Assembly (NCBI RefSeq): GCF_003383615.1
Contig: NZ_QNUL01000002.1
Location: forward strand, 248,001 to 312,000
From: Dyadobacter luteus
Lineage (GTDB): Bacteria; Bacteroidota; Bacteroidia; Cytophagales; Spirosomataceae
Length of the DNA stretch: 64,000 bases
Direction of reading: 5' to 3'
Made by a program: the position numbers and the translations under genes. Numbering within the stretch: position 1 is the stretch's first letter; each line of letters begins with the position of its first letter. A model generated the notes under the pieces. It was not told the DNA's origin and ran no database searches. It was given only the letters and a program-made list of their open reading frames with translations. Shown here piece by piece: positions 44,808 through 52,762 of this stretch.

Positions 44808-45647
44808 ATGAAAAATTACACAAGAAAAATACTGCAGCTTCTGCTTGTTTTAGCTGCCGGTATGTTACATGCCCAGAACCCGCAGGAGCAGATGTATGCC
44901 GGCGCGTCTTATCCGCTGGAGCTGACCACAGCGAAGACTACACATCTTGTTTTTCCATTTGACATTATCAGCGTAGATAGGGGTAGCGAGAATATTCTGG
45001 CCCAGAAGGCCAGGGGAGCTTCCAATGTCCTGCAGGTAAAAGCGGCCAGATCCGGTTTTCAGCAGACGAGTCTGACTGTAATTACAGCCGACAAAAAGCT
45101 TTACGGATTTACGGTAGATTACGTTTCTAGTCCGCTGCAAACCATTATTGAATTTGTAGCGGGCCCGCCCGCGCCTGCAGTGCATCTGCAGGATCCGGCT
45201 TATAATCAGGCCGAGCTGGAAGAATTCTCTGAAAAAGTGCTGGATCAACCTAAGTCGGTGCGCGGTGTTAGAGACAAAAGTATTCAATCATCGTTTTCAC
45301 TGGATGGTATTTTCATTCATAAAGACGTGATCTATTACCAGCTTCGCGTAAAAAATAACTCCCAGCTCAGCTATGATATAGAAAGTGTTAGATTTTTTGT
45401 CCGTGATAAAAAGCGGGTTAAGCGCACTGCTATACAGGAGCATGAAATCAGCCCTTTACATACCCGGTCATCTTCGGGCCTAGTGCTGGCAGAATCCACG
45501 CAACTTTTTGTGTATGCCCTGCCCAAATTTACTACTGACAAAGGCCAGTACCTAAGCATCGAGCTCAGAGAAAAAAATGGAGGCAGGCACCTTAATCTTG
45601 ATGTATCAGCCAGAAAAATAGTAAGCGCCAAAGCCATTGCAGAATAA
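44808..45647 (+). CDS. traN: Conjugation protein TraN (VirB9-like)
   Basis: A 279-residue protein with a signal peptide (about 1-22). Conserved features are TTAKTTHLVFPFDIISVDRG, VLQVKA and DGIFIHKDVIYYQLRVKNNS, typical of TraN (DUF4138). It forms the outer-membrane-side core with TraM, as VirB9 does with VirB10. It is the last recognisable tra gene, and no traO, traP or traQ follows. Confidence 0.93.
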   Translation: MKNYTRKILQLLLVLAAGMLHAQNPQEQMYAGASYPLELTTAKTTHLVFPFDIISVDRGSENILAQKARGASNVLQVKAARSGFQQTSLTVITADKKLYGFTVDYVSSPLQTIIEFVAGPPAPAVHLQDPAYNQAELEEFSEKVLDQPKSVRGVRDKSIQSSFSLDGIFIHKDVIYYQLRVKNNSQLSYDIESVRFFVRDKKRVKRTAIQEHEISPLHTRSSSGLVLAESTQLFVYALPKFTTDKGQYLSIELREKNGGRHLNLDVSARKIVSAKAIAE

Positions 45648-45676
45648 CAGCCATTTGTATTTAAACCAATAAGATC

Positions 45677-46465
45677 ATGAATCAGAAAAATTTCGATTAT
45701 CTCAAAGACCAGATCAAGTACTCAGGATTTGGCGAAGGGTTGGAAAGCCAGCTGAAAGAAAACATGCAAAAACAAGCGCCCGAGTTCACGCTTCACCATC
45801 AGAATACTTTCGGAAAAGATGAGACGAGTTCAGCATTGCACTTTAAAAAATCGCCGAGCAGTGATATGTACTTTTTTAACAGTTACCAGGTGTCTGTGAA
45901 AAAGCAGGATCAGACCGAGAAGATCAGCCAGTCCTTCTACATCGAGAAAAATAATAGCATCACCTTAAAGGAGGCATTTAACCTTATGCATGGCAGGGCG
46001 GTAAACAAGGATTTGACCAATAAGGAAGGGCAGAGCTATAACGCCTGGGTTCAGCTTGACTATAAAAATACGGATCAGGCGGGCAGTTATAAACTCAAAC
46101 AATTCCATCAGAACTACGGCTTTGAAATCGAAAAGGCGCTCGCAAAGCTTCCGATTAAAGAGCTTGGCAACCAGCAGGATAAAACAAGGCTGGTTGAATC
46201 GCTTCAAAAGGGTAACCGGCAGTCTGTGACTTTCATTGAGAATGGCACTGAGCAGAAACGTTTGATCGAGGCCAATCCTCAGTTTAAATCCATTACGGTC
46301 TATGATGGTAATGAAAAGCGCATCAGGCAGCAGTTGTCGGAAAAACAGGCAGAAAAACAAACACTATCGCAGAAAAAAGGTCAGCAAGTAACTCAACAGC
46401 CCGATGAAAATGATCAAAGCTCAGTCAAAGCAGGAAAGCGAAAAGGGCTCTCTGTTAGTCAGTAA
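45677..46465 (+). CDS. Hypothetical protein of mobile-element type
   Basis: A 262-residue soluble protein, beginning MNQKNFDYLKDQIKYSGFGE and ending in a Gln/Lys-rich low-complexity tail. I recall similar proteins near the ends of Bacteroidota conjugative elements, some fused to larger DNA-metabolism proteins, but no function is established. The central part (YFFNSYQVSVKK, NAWVQLDYKNTDQ) looks like a beta-rich fold. It lies 29 bases after traN. Confidence 0.7.
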   Translation: MNQKNFDYLKDQIKYSGFGEGLESQLKENMQKQAPEFTLHHQNTFGKDETSSALHFKKSPSSDMYFFNSYQVSVKKQDQTEKISQSFYIEKNNSITLKEAFNLMHGRAVNKDLTNKEGQSYNAWVQLDYKNTDQAGSYKLKQFHQNYGFEIEKALAKLPIKELGNQQDKTRLVESLQKGNRQSVTFIENGTEQKRLIEANPQFKSITVYDGNEKRIRQQLSEKQAEKQTLSQKKGQQVTQQPDENDQSSVKAGKRKGLSVSQ

Positions 46466-46757
46466 GACCTGTGAATTAGGCCCGTTAGCTAGTTTTTTCA
46501 AAGCCATCGAAAAAGATCCCCGGATCAGTAGCACGCATATCGGAGTATATGCTTCCCTTCTCAACTGCTGGAATGAGCAGGGAAGGGTAGGCCCCATCCG
46601 GGTATTCAGTCATCAGATGTTAGCAAAGATGAAAATCTCTTGCCGGGATACCTATTTTAAATATATCGGCGAGCTTAGCGAATACGGATACATCCGCTAT
46701 GAAAGGTCATTTAACCGTAACAGGCCCAGTGAAATTTACTTGCGTTATCAACAATGA
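46404..46757 (+). CDS. Possible winged-helix DNA-binding protein
   Basis: A 117-residue protein in another frame, overlapping the end of the preceding gene by 62 bases. The sequence THIGVYASLLNCWNEQG followed by MLAKMKISCRDTYFKYIGEL and YGYIRYERSF looks like the winged helix of replication or transfer-gene regulators found on mobile elements. It may regulate the element. The large overlap may mean that an internal ATG at 46410 is used. Confidence 0.65.
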   Translation: MKMIKAQSKQESEKGSLLVSKTCELGPLASFFKAIEKDPRISSTHIGVYASLLNCWNEQGRVGPIRVFSHQMLAKMKISCRDTYFKYIGELSEYGYIRYERSFNRNRPSEIYLRYQQ

Positions 46758-46899
46758 AGGTTCGCCACTAGAACACGGCTATATTACTAGCAGAAGTGTT
46801 TTCAGGTCACATGCCGGAGATATTAATTAGCCGTAAAACCGATTCCTGCTGGAAATAATCTGATCAAAGAAACTGGCGGTTATATAGAATTATATTCTG

Positions 46900-47055
46900 A
46901 TGATCACCGATGTGAACGGCAAAGCTGTCTATCAAACAACTCAGGTTGATTCGTCCGGAGTATCTACAGTTGGATATCCCGCCGGTCAGTATATTTTAAG
47001 AGTCGTTTATTCAGATGGAAGTACGGCAAGTGAAAAGATAGTGTTGACCCGCTAA
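46900..47055 (+). pseudogene. Orphan C-terminal T9SS sorting-domain fragment
   Basis: A 51-codon frame with the end of a type A type IX secretion sorting domain: DVNGKAVYQTTQVDSSG, then YPAGQYILRVVYSDGS and SEKIVLTR at the very C-terminus. The strands and the final Lys/Thr/Arg match the family. There is no start of a secreted protein upstream, and the frame is closed 13 bases before the ATG. The preceding bases read GYIELYS in another phase, as if frameshifted. It is probably the 3' stub of a deleted surface-protein gene. Confidence 0.7.
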
Positions 47056-47080
47056 CATGTAGAGTTGTCGATTTTATCGA

Positions 47081-47114
47081 CCCGATCTGGCAAACAGACT
47101 TTTGCCTGATCGGG
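47081..47114 (+). terminator. Hairpin after the T9SS fragment
   Basis: cccgatc (47081-47087) and ggcaaa (47089-47094) pair with tttgcc (47101-47106) and gatcggg (47108-47114), with single unpaired T residues opposite each other. The loop is 6 bases. The following sequence, tactttctat, is moderately T-rich. It is probably the original terminator of the lost gene. Confidence 0.7.
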
Positions 47115-47449
47115 TACTTTCTATATCCATCAATTCGCAGTTGACGATAGTTTCAGTTTTAGATTTGCTTATTTTCTACAGCTATATCAAGTCTATTGTG
47201 GAAGCATCTATTTTACACAACAGCAACTTTTCACAGCTTAAAGCCAAATATGGTTGCCCTTTTGAGCTTTTCTGCCAACTCACTTGATTTTCCATTTCCG
47301 GAATTAACCTGTCTCCTTATATCACTAGCTTTGAATTAACCGAACATTTAAATGACACAGCCTATCATAGATGAAAAAGATTATCTGAAACCATCTTTTA
47401 AGCTGTCGGTTTGATGCATTGATAGGTAAGATGATTTATCCTTTCGTTC

Positions 47450-47495
47450 CCGTTACCGCTGGATATTTATAAGCAAGCGGTAACGGATTTTTTCT
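47450..47495 (+). terminator. Strong intrinsic terminator
   Basis: ccgttaccgct (47450-47460) pairs perfectly with agcggtaacgg (47476-47486), followed by a and six or seven T. This is a classic rho-independent terminator reading on the plus strand. It does not directly follow an intact gene. Only a 20-codon frame from 47351 (MTQPIIDEKDYLKPSF) precedes it, so the gene it served seems to have been lost. Confidence 0.85.
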
Positions 47496-47514
47496 ATAAG
47501 CTTTTGGCTGTTCA

Positions 47515-47637
47515 ATGATGTGTTTCAAGTCTGCTATGGGCTATCAAGATAGGACTTTCGTGGAAAAAGGGAAGAATGTCGGTGACGGGTTTAGTGGAGA
47601 TTCTGTAATGTTGCGTGAGCTGAGAAAATGCCTATGA
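47515..47637 (+). other. Short unassigned frame in a gene-free stretch
   Basis: The region 47056-47918 has no convincing gene apart from the two hairpins. A 40-codon frame at 47515-47637 contains YQDRTFVEKGKNVGDGFSGD and ends LRELRKCL. It reads like the tail of a real protein but is not recognised. The rest up to the HxlR gene is AT-rich and featureless. Confidence 0.3.
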
Positions 47638-47918
47638 TACCGAACTCTGTTATGATTACACCGAGCATTGCCAAACACTCAGTGTAAGTTGTTTTCTTGA
47701 TACTACTCATTGCCAAAGGTTGCAAGGCAAGGCCTTTTCATGAGATGAAAGGTGTCAGCTGACATAGTACCACGTCTGTAAAACTTTCCACAAAACTTTC
47801 CACGTATAATCCTGTAACGAATTCCAGGTCCAAAATCCAAAAAAAGTATCCCGATAACTAATCAAGATTTTACAAAGTCTGTTTCTACTCCAGCACCAAT
47901 GCAACTCCATGACTACTA

Positions 47919-48290
47919 TCAGGCTCTTACAAATTCTCCGTTTTCACTCACGACTTGATTGCCCCATTTGGTAATAGCTTCTAAGACTGGACGAAGGCTT
48001 TTTCCAAAGTCGGTGAGATTGTAAACCACTTTGACAGGTGGTTTTTCACCATAAACCTTTCTTGCTATCAATCCGTCCCTTTCCAATTGTTTTAATTGCA
48101 GGCTTAACGTCATTTCGGTAATGGCTGGCATTTCTTTTCGAAGCTCGTTATACCTTTTGGGCTCATCCTTTAAATGATATAAGATAACAGCTTTCCATTT
48201 GCCACCCACCAAATCCATGGTCAGGCTAACTGTACAGGGGTAATTCTTCCCTCTATGTTTAACATAATCACTGATGCATTCTGTTTTCAT
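47919..48290 (-). CDS. HxlR-family winged-helix regulator
   Basis: A 123-residue protein with YPCTVSLTMDLVGGKWKAVI, RYNELRKEMPAITEMTLSLQ, LERDGLIARKVY and YNLTDFGKSL, the complete HxlR pattern. Cysteines near residues 5 and 19 (the latter in the conserved NYPC position) may be redox-sensing. It is divergent from an NAD(P)H-dependent flavin oxidoreductase gene and is probably its repressor. Confidence 0.93.
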   Translation of the reverse strand: MKTECISDYVKHRGKNYPCTVSLTMDLVGGKWKAVILYHLKDEPKRYNELRKEMPAITEMTLSLQLKQLERDGLIARKVYGEKPPVKVVYNLTDFGKSLRPVLEAITKWGNQVVSENGEFVRA

Positions 48291-48337
48291 TCTCTTTTTT
48301 TAGCCTATCTGTTTTGATAGTTATTGTAAATGCAAGG

Positions 48338-48363
48338 TACTAAAAATACTTTTGCTACTAAAA
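48338..48363. promoter_or_regulatory. TACTAAAA direct repeat in the hxlR/oxidoreductase promoter
   Basis: Two copies of tactaaaa (48338-48345 and 48356-48363) lie 18 bases apart in the 83-base space between the divergent genes, close to the oxidoreductase start at 48374. They could be half-sites of the HxlR operator. The similar layout in the next HxlR pair supports this, but binding is inferred. Confidence 0.45.
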
Positions 48364-48373
48364 TAATTATAGT

Positions 48374-48922
48374 ATGTCTTTAATAGTTTTAGCACACCCC
48401 ACCTTTGATAAGTCGTTGGCAAACAAAACGATTATCGAGGAATTGAAAAACAGTCCTGTTGATGTTGAAATCAGGAATATCCACGAGTTGTATCCTGACT
48501 ACGACATTGATGTAAAAGCAGAACAGCAAGCCCTTTTGCGACACAAGTCCATTGTTTTCCAATATCCATTTTATTGGTACAGTATGCCCGCCATTTTAAA
48601 GCATTGGTTTGATATGGTATTTGAATATCAATTTGCTTATGGTTCAAAAGGCGACAAGCTCAAAGGCAAACATTTTCTGCCGAGTTTTACTGTGGGTTCA
48701 TCTCAAAGCAGCTATACGGCTTTGGGCTTTCAGCATTTTCGTGTGTATGAATTTTGCAAACATCTGGAGCAGACTGCTTATCATAGTCAAATGGATTACA
48801 TTGACCCGATTTGTTTTTATGGTACTTCGTTAACTGCAGGTTATACCGAAGATGAAATAAAAGCGGGTGCAAAGCAGCACGCTCGCAAACTAATGGAAAA
48901 GCTACTGGAATTGGGAGAATAA
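48374..48922 (+). CDS. NAD(P)H-dependent flavodoxin-fold oxidoreductase (KefF/MdaB-like)
   Basis: A 182-residue protein starting with the flavodoxin-fold strand SLIVLAHPTFDKSLANK. The FMN/FAD-site block is FQYPFYWYSMPAILKHWFDM, followed by FEYQFAYG and KGKHFLPSFTVGSS. These are typical of two-electron quinone reductases that detoxify quinones and electrophiles. It is divergent from an HxlR regulator, a common arrangement for electrophile-responsive control. Confidence 0.92.
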   Translation: MSLIVLAHPTFDKSLANKTIIEELKNSPVDVEIRNIHELYPDYDIDVKAEQQALLRHKSIVFQYPFYWYSMPAILKHWFDMVFEYQFAYGSKGDKLKGKHFLPSFTVGSSQSSYTALGFQHFRVYEFCKHLEQTAYHSQMDYIDPICFYGTSLTAGYTEDEIKAGAKQHARKLMEKLLELGE

Positions 48923-48967
48923 GAATCTGCCATCAAACCAGTAGCTGCAATATATTTTGTTATAATC

Positions 48968-49570
48968 TTAAATTGATCTTATAACCTGATCCAGTTCAAA
49001 TCGGGATTTTGGAAAAACAGTTGGGTGCATCCAATCACTTAAATCAGCATAGCCCACGGTAACTGCAAATAAAGGAGCAAATCCATCTTGCGCTAATATC
49101 CGTTGATAGGCTTCACGATTGATTCCCTCCATTGGCGTTGCATCAAGTCCCAAACTTATGCAAGCACTCAAAAAGTAGCCCAGGGAAAGATAAACCTGAT
49201 GCTCCATCCACGTTTTGGTCGCTGCATCACCATTTGATTTTATCATTGGTTCATAGAATCCTGTTATCCATCCTTCTGGGAGAATGGAAATATTATGTTT
49301 CTCAAAATACTTAATATCTTCCATTACACTGAACACGACCAACAGGCCGACATCATTGACAGACGGTTCGTTCATATAGGATTGGGAAGCTAACTCCTTT
49401 TTCACGATATCGTCTGTAACAAATGTGAATTGCCACGGCTGGCTGTTGATCGAAGAGGGGCTTAACCGGATTATTTCTTTTAGTTCGTTAATCTGTTTTG
49501 CCGATATCTTTTTAGTCGGGTCATACTTTTTTGTAGCGTATCTACGCTTTGCAAGTTCTAAAAAACTCAT
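48968..49570 (-). CDS. Nitroreductase-family NAD(P)H-dependent oxidoreductase
   Basis: A 200-residue protein. The ATG at 49570 is chosen because it gives the family's normal start (MSFLELAKRRYATKKYDPTK). The open frame upstream would overlap the divergent promoter. FMN-binding features are RRYATKKYD, LSPSSINSQPWQF, and the late YLSLGYFLSACISLGLDATP with MEGI and GYADLSDW. It reduces nitro compounds, quinones or similar electrophiles. It is convergent with the flavodoxin-like reductase and divergent from its own HxlR regulator. Confidence 0.93.
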   Translation of the reverse strand: MSFLELAKRRYATKKYDPTKKISAKQINELKEIIRLSPSSINSQPWQFTFVTDDIVKKELASQSYMNEPSVNDVGLLVVFSVMEDIKYFEKHNISILPEGWITGFYEPMIKSNGDAATKTWMEHQVYLSLGYFLSACISLGLDATPMEGINREAYQRILAQDGFAPLFAVTVGYADLSDWMHPTVFPKSRFELDQVIRSI

Positions 49571-49592
49571 AATTTTCTGTTTTATAAATTCT

Positions 49593-49627
49593 ACTATACT
49601 TTTTACTGTTGCAAAACTAAGTATAGT
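49593..49627. promoter_or_regulatory. ACTATACT inverted repeat, probable HxlR operator
   Basis: actatact (49593-49600) and agtatagt (49620-49627) form a perfect 8-base inverted repeat with a 19-base spacer between the divergent nitroreductase and hxlR genes. A further tatagtatag overlaps the start of hxlR at 49671-49680. Symmetric sites in this position are expected for a dimeric HxlR protein that represses both genes. Confidence 0.65.
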
Positions 49628-49667
49628 GCTATATCTTCGCAATAACGGTCGAATTTGATAGTAACAG

Positions 49668-50015
49668 ATGTATAGTATAGACGACAAACAATTTCCTTGC
49701 AGTACCAGCCTTACGATGAAGTATATAGGCGGAAAATGGAAAGCGGTAATCCTTATTCACTTAATCGAAAAAAAAAGATACAGTGAGCTAAGAAAAGAAT
49801 GTAAAGTGATAACGGAGAGAACATTGAGCCTTCAACTGAAAGAAATGGAAGAAGATGGTTTGATTATACGTACCGTTTATGCCAGCAAACCACCATTAAG
49901 AGTGGATTATGAACTGACTGAATTTGGCAGAACGCTCATTCCTTTGCTTTTATCTATTGCAGAGTGGGGAAAACAAACAGCAAAAAGCAACAAGAAGATT
50001 ACGGTTATGGAATAG
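49668..50015 (+). CDS. HxlR-family winged-helix regulator
   Basis: A 115-residue protein: FPCSTSLTMKYIGGKWKAVI, RYSELRKECKVITERTLSLQ, MEEDGLIIRTVY, YELTEFGRTL. It is clearly related to the HxlR protein at 47.9-48.3 kb (same SLTM...GGKWKAVI...TLSLQLK spine). Cys11 is in the conserved sensor position. It is divergent from the nitroreductase, its likely target. Confidence 0.93.
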   Translation: MYSIDDKQFPCSTSLTMKYIGGKWKAVILIHLIEKKRYSELRKECKVITERTLSLQLKEMEEDGLIIRTVYASKPPLRVDYELTEFGRTLIPLLLSIAEWGKQTAKSNKKITVME

Positions 50016-50135
50016 ACAAAAATGACTTGGTCGGCGCCAAATTTTCGCCTTTCCCAGTACTTTTTTTCGCAATCTGACTTTCAGTCAATCGGGAGCTGGG
50101 AAGCGATACGCATGTCCGTCGTTAAGATTGGGTGA

Positions 50136-50557
50136 TCAGGATGAGAAACGCCTGTGTTCAGCATTCTTTTTCTTAAAAGCCGATAACGTCAATCCAAAAA
50201 TGATATGCGCAATGATCAGTTGAGTATAGAAACCTTTCTTGTCAGTTTTGGGAGGATTGCGATGGTTTTTGAATAAAACATCCCATGTGACCACCCCGGT
50301 TCCCCCTGCTAGGGTGCCATACAAAAGCCCGTTTGCAGCAGAGGTCGTCTATTTACGGAACCCAAAAGTAATTTATAAGCCACCGTAAAGACGACTCCGG
50401 TAAGGTAGTGTAATCCCCACCCCGAAAACGTTGATGCTTTTTTACTTGTGTGAAAAGTCTTTTTCACAAAGTTTCCAAGCAGCTTGGGGTCTTCGAAATT
50501 TTCGCCTTCTTTTTTCGAAATGCTATAACTGAACAGTGTCATTGTGGAAGTGGCCAC
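50136..50557 (-). pseudogene. Frameshifted small membrane protein
   Basis: Two overlapping minus-strand frames together read as one protein of about 140 residues. The first (start at 50557, a GTG) gives KTFHTSKKASTFSGWGLHYL, then TGVVFTVAYKLLLG. It then goes out of phase near 50340. The correct continuation, SAANGLLYGTLAGGTGVVTW and NHRNPPKTDKKGFYTQLIIA, is in the second frame. A one- or two-base slip at about 50330-50350 explains this. The N-terminus may be out of phase as well. The family is unknown; the glycine-rich helix suggests an integral membrane protein. Confidence 0.7.
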
Positions 50558-50677
50558 GATGGGAAGACAATAAGGTAGATTGAGCTGATTTCATTGCAGA
50601 TGTTAGATAAATGTGAAAGGCAGAATTCTGTTGATTCGCCGTCTTAGAAAAATGTGTGCCATGGCATTCCGTAAAGA

Positions 50678-50827
50678 GTAAAAGGCTATCAGCATGTTGG
50701 AGATGGGCCCAATATTACCCGGGAGCTTTTGAAGAGAGGATACTCCGAAGAAGATATTAAAAAGCTTTGGGGCGGTAACTTTCTTCAGGTATTCAAAGAA
50801 GTGGAGAAGCTTTCCTCTGGCAGGTAA
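50678..50827 (+). pseudogene. C-terminal fragment of an M19 membrane dipeptidase
   Basis: A 49-codon plus-strand frame without a start reads HVGDGPNITRELLKRGYSEE, then DIKKLWGGNFLQVFKEVEKL and a stop. The PNITxxLLxRGYSxEDIxKxxGGNFLxVF pattern is the hallmark C-terminus of renal/membrane dipeptidases (peptidase M19). The rest of the about 350-residue enzyme is missing. A minus-strand frame at the same place (50603-50854) is its shadow. Confidence 0.8.
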
Positions 50828-50964
50828 TGCAGCTGATGAATCATCTGAAACCACTTTGGGTAAATGAATATAAAGTCATAGCTTGATGATGGCAGAGCAA
50901 GTCCCACCAACCGGTTTGGTGGTATTTACACAGTTTTTTCAGTTTACGAGGTTAGACAAGGAAA

Positions 50965-52113
50965 TTAAAGCAATACCTGGCTTAGAATACTACCAATAAT
51001 AGCGGCCCCTGCAATAATATATAGCTCGGAAAGTTTCTTATATCGGTGAAGCAAAAACAGAGTTAATGCAGCGATTGCAACCGAGGGGATGTCAATCAAC
51101 TGACGGCGCGCCAGAACAATTACTGCCCCGGCAATAGCCCCTATGGCTGTTATCGTTATTCCCTGCACAAAATCCTTTACCCCTGTATTTTTGCCCCAAC
51201 GCTTAAAATACGGGGCGGGCAGCACTGTAAACAGGTAGCAGGGAAGAAACGTTGAAATTGCGGCAACGCAGGCGCCTGAGAATCCTGCGACAAGGTATCC
51301 GATAAAGGCGACTGTGATCACAACGGGGCCCGGAGTAATCATGGCTATGGCTACCGCATCCAGAAACTGTTGCTCTGTAAGCCACTGGTTTTCTTTGACG
51401 GCGCCTGCGTACAGGAATGGTACGATAGCCAGCCCGCTTCCAAAAACGAAAGCGCCTGCCTTGGTAAAGAAAATCGCTATTTTCCATAAAACCGAGTCCG
51501 AATTGATGGACTGAATCTGGGGCAGAAACATAGCCAGGTTTCTGACGGCACCACTCTTGATGGAGGCTGGGCGGGATTTGAAATACCAATATATTCCCCC
51601 GGAGCCCAGGATCAATGCCAACACTTCGGTTTCCATAATAGCGGTAGCCGCAGCAGAAGTAACAAACAGGAACCAACCCAACGTACCGCTTTTGACCGTT
51701 TTTAAAGTTAGCTTGTATGTACCATTGGCTATGATGCCGATTACTGATGCTTCGATACCATAGAACAATGCCTGGATCCAAGGCAGTCCTCCAAATTTTA
51801 CATACGTTACTCCGAGTATCAAAACCATTAAAAAGGAGGGAATAACGAACGTAATTCCCACGACGGTCGCACCTAAATAACCGTAGTGTACATACCCAAG
51901 GTAAATGGCTAGTTGGGCTGCCAGCGGGCCGGGCGCCAGCTGTGAGAGTGCTATCCCTTCCTGGTAATCAGCTTCGGTGATCCATTTTCGCTCTACGGCA
52001 AGGTCCTGATACATGGCACTCACAAGTGCAGCAGGACCGCCGAAGCCGAGCGTTCCCAAACGCAGAAAGTAGCGTGCTAAATCGCTCAAAGAGTAGGTAG
52101 GTTCTATATTCAT
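50965..52113 (-). CDS. chrA: Chromate transporter, two-domain (ChrA)
   Basis: A 382-residue membrane protein with two homologous halves. The first has LGTLGFGGPAALVSAMYQDL, ERKWITEADYQEGIALSQLA and PGPLAAQLAIYLGY. The second has TKAGAFVFGSGLAIVPFLY, NQWLTEQQFLDAVAIAMITP and GPVVITVAFIGYLVAG. These duplicate FG(G/S)-(x)-PGP motifs define the CHR family of chromate efflux proteins. It is a full-length long-chain member. A small secreted protein and a ChrB-AraC regulator lie upstream on the same strand, forming a chromate-resistance module. Confidence 0.95.
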   Translation of the reverse strand: MNIEPTYSLSDLARYFLRLGTLGFGGPAALVSAMYQDLAVERKWITEADYQEGIALSQLAPGPLAAQLAIYLGYVHYGYLGATVVGITFVIPSFLMVLILGVTYVKFGGLPWIQALFYGIEASVIGIIANGTYKLTLKTVKSGTLGWFLFVTSAAATAIMETEVLALILGSGGIYWYFKSRPASIKSGAVRNLAMFLPQIQSINSDSVLWKIAIFFTKAGAFVFGSGLAIVPFLYAGAVKENQWLTEQQFLDAVAIAMITPGPVVITVAFIGYLVAGFSGACVAAISTFLPCYLFTVLPAPYFKRWGKNTGVKDFVQGITITAIGAIAGAVIVLARRQLIDIPSVAIAALTLFLLHRYKKLSELYIIAGAAIIGSILSQVLL

Positions 52114-52131
52114 AAATGTGGTTACCGAAAA

Positions 52132-52683
52132 TTAAAAGATAATACCGAACTGAAAGCCAGCAGTCAGCGATGCAGGATGATTGTTGCCAAAACGTACAGG
52201 TACTGGAACAGCAACGAAATAACTATTGGTAGGCCCCTTCCTGACAATTTTACTTATCACGGGCGTAATTCCGTATCTGCCCGAAGTTTCAAAAGCCATA
52301 CGGCCGGCAAATGTAAAGTTGTGTCCCAGGTTGACAAGCACGCCTGGATGAAAGATTACATTGGCAACACGGCTTGTCGCACCTTGCGCACGGATCAAGG
52401 GGACCATCTCTACTGAGAATCCCAGCTTCTGGGTTTTCCATAAGTTTATACCAATCGGAAAACCGACTACGTAATAGTCTTTGAAGTTGGGTTGGATTGC
52501 GTCTTTATCCAGGGTAACGATGGGGTGCAGCACGCCCTGGTAGGCAGCAGTGCGCGGATATGCCGAGGGGGCTGGTGTGCTGGAAGATTGACCAAATGCG
52601 GTGAAAAACAGCAAATTTAACAGCAGCACCAGGGCATTGTTAAATTTGCTTTTGAGTTGTAGTGGGAATGTTATGATTTTCAT
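52132..52683 (-). CDS. Secreted hypothetical protein of the chromate module
   Basis: A 183-residue protein with a signal peptide (FNNALVLLLNLLFFTAFG). The mature part is beta-rich with alternating hydrophobic residues (KDYYVVGFPIGINLW, FSVEMVPLIRA, FTFAGRMAFE, ending LTAGFQFGIIF). A C-terminal Phe strongly suggests a small outer-membrane barrel. It lies 18 bases upstream of chrA and is probably co-transcribed with it. A role in chromate tolerance is inferred from position only. Confidence 0.7.
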   Translation of the reverse strand: MKIITFPLQLKSKFNNALVLLLNLLFFTAFGQSSSTPAPSAYPRTAAYQGVLHPIVTLDKDAIQPNFKDYYVVGFPIGINLWKTQKLGFSVEMVPLIRAQGATSRVANVIFHPGVLVNLGHNFTFAGRMAFETSGRYGITPVISKIVRKGPTNSYFVAVPVPVRFGNNHPASLTAGFQFGIIF

Positions 52684-52762
52684 GTAATAATCTTTTGATG
52701 CATCAAGATTACGACATGTTTGACCCCGGGAATAGAATGATTTTTACCTGGTAGAACGGATT

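Noticed and set aside
47102..47287. A 61-residue frame starting inside the hairpin after the T9SS fragment
   Set aside because: It starts within a terminator stem and has no domain or partner. It is probably a chance frame.
50603..50854. An 83-residue minus-strand frame
   Set aside because: It is the antisense shadow of the M19 dipeptidase fragment, which has a clear family signature on the plus strand.
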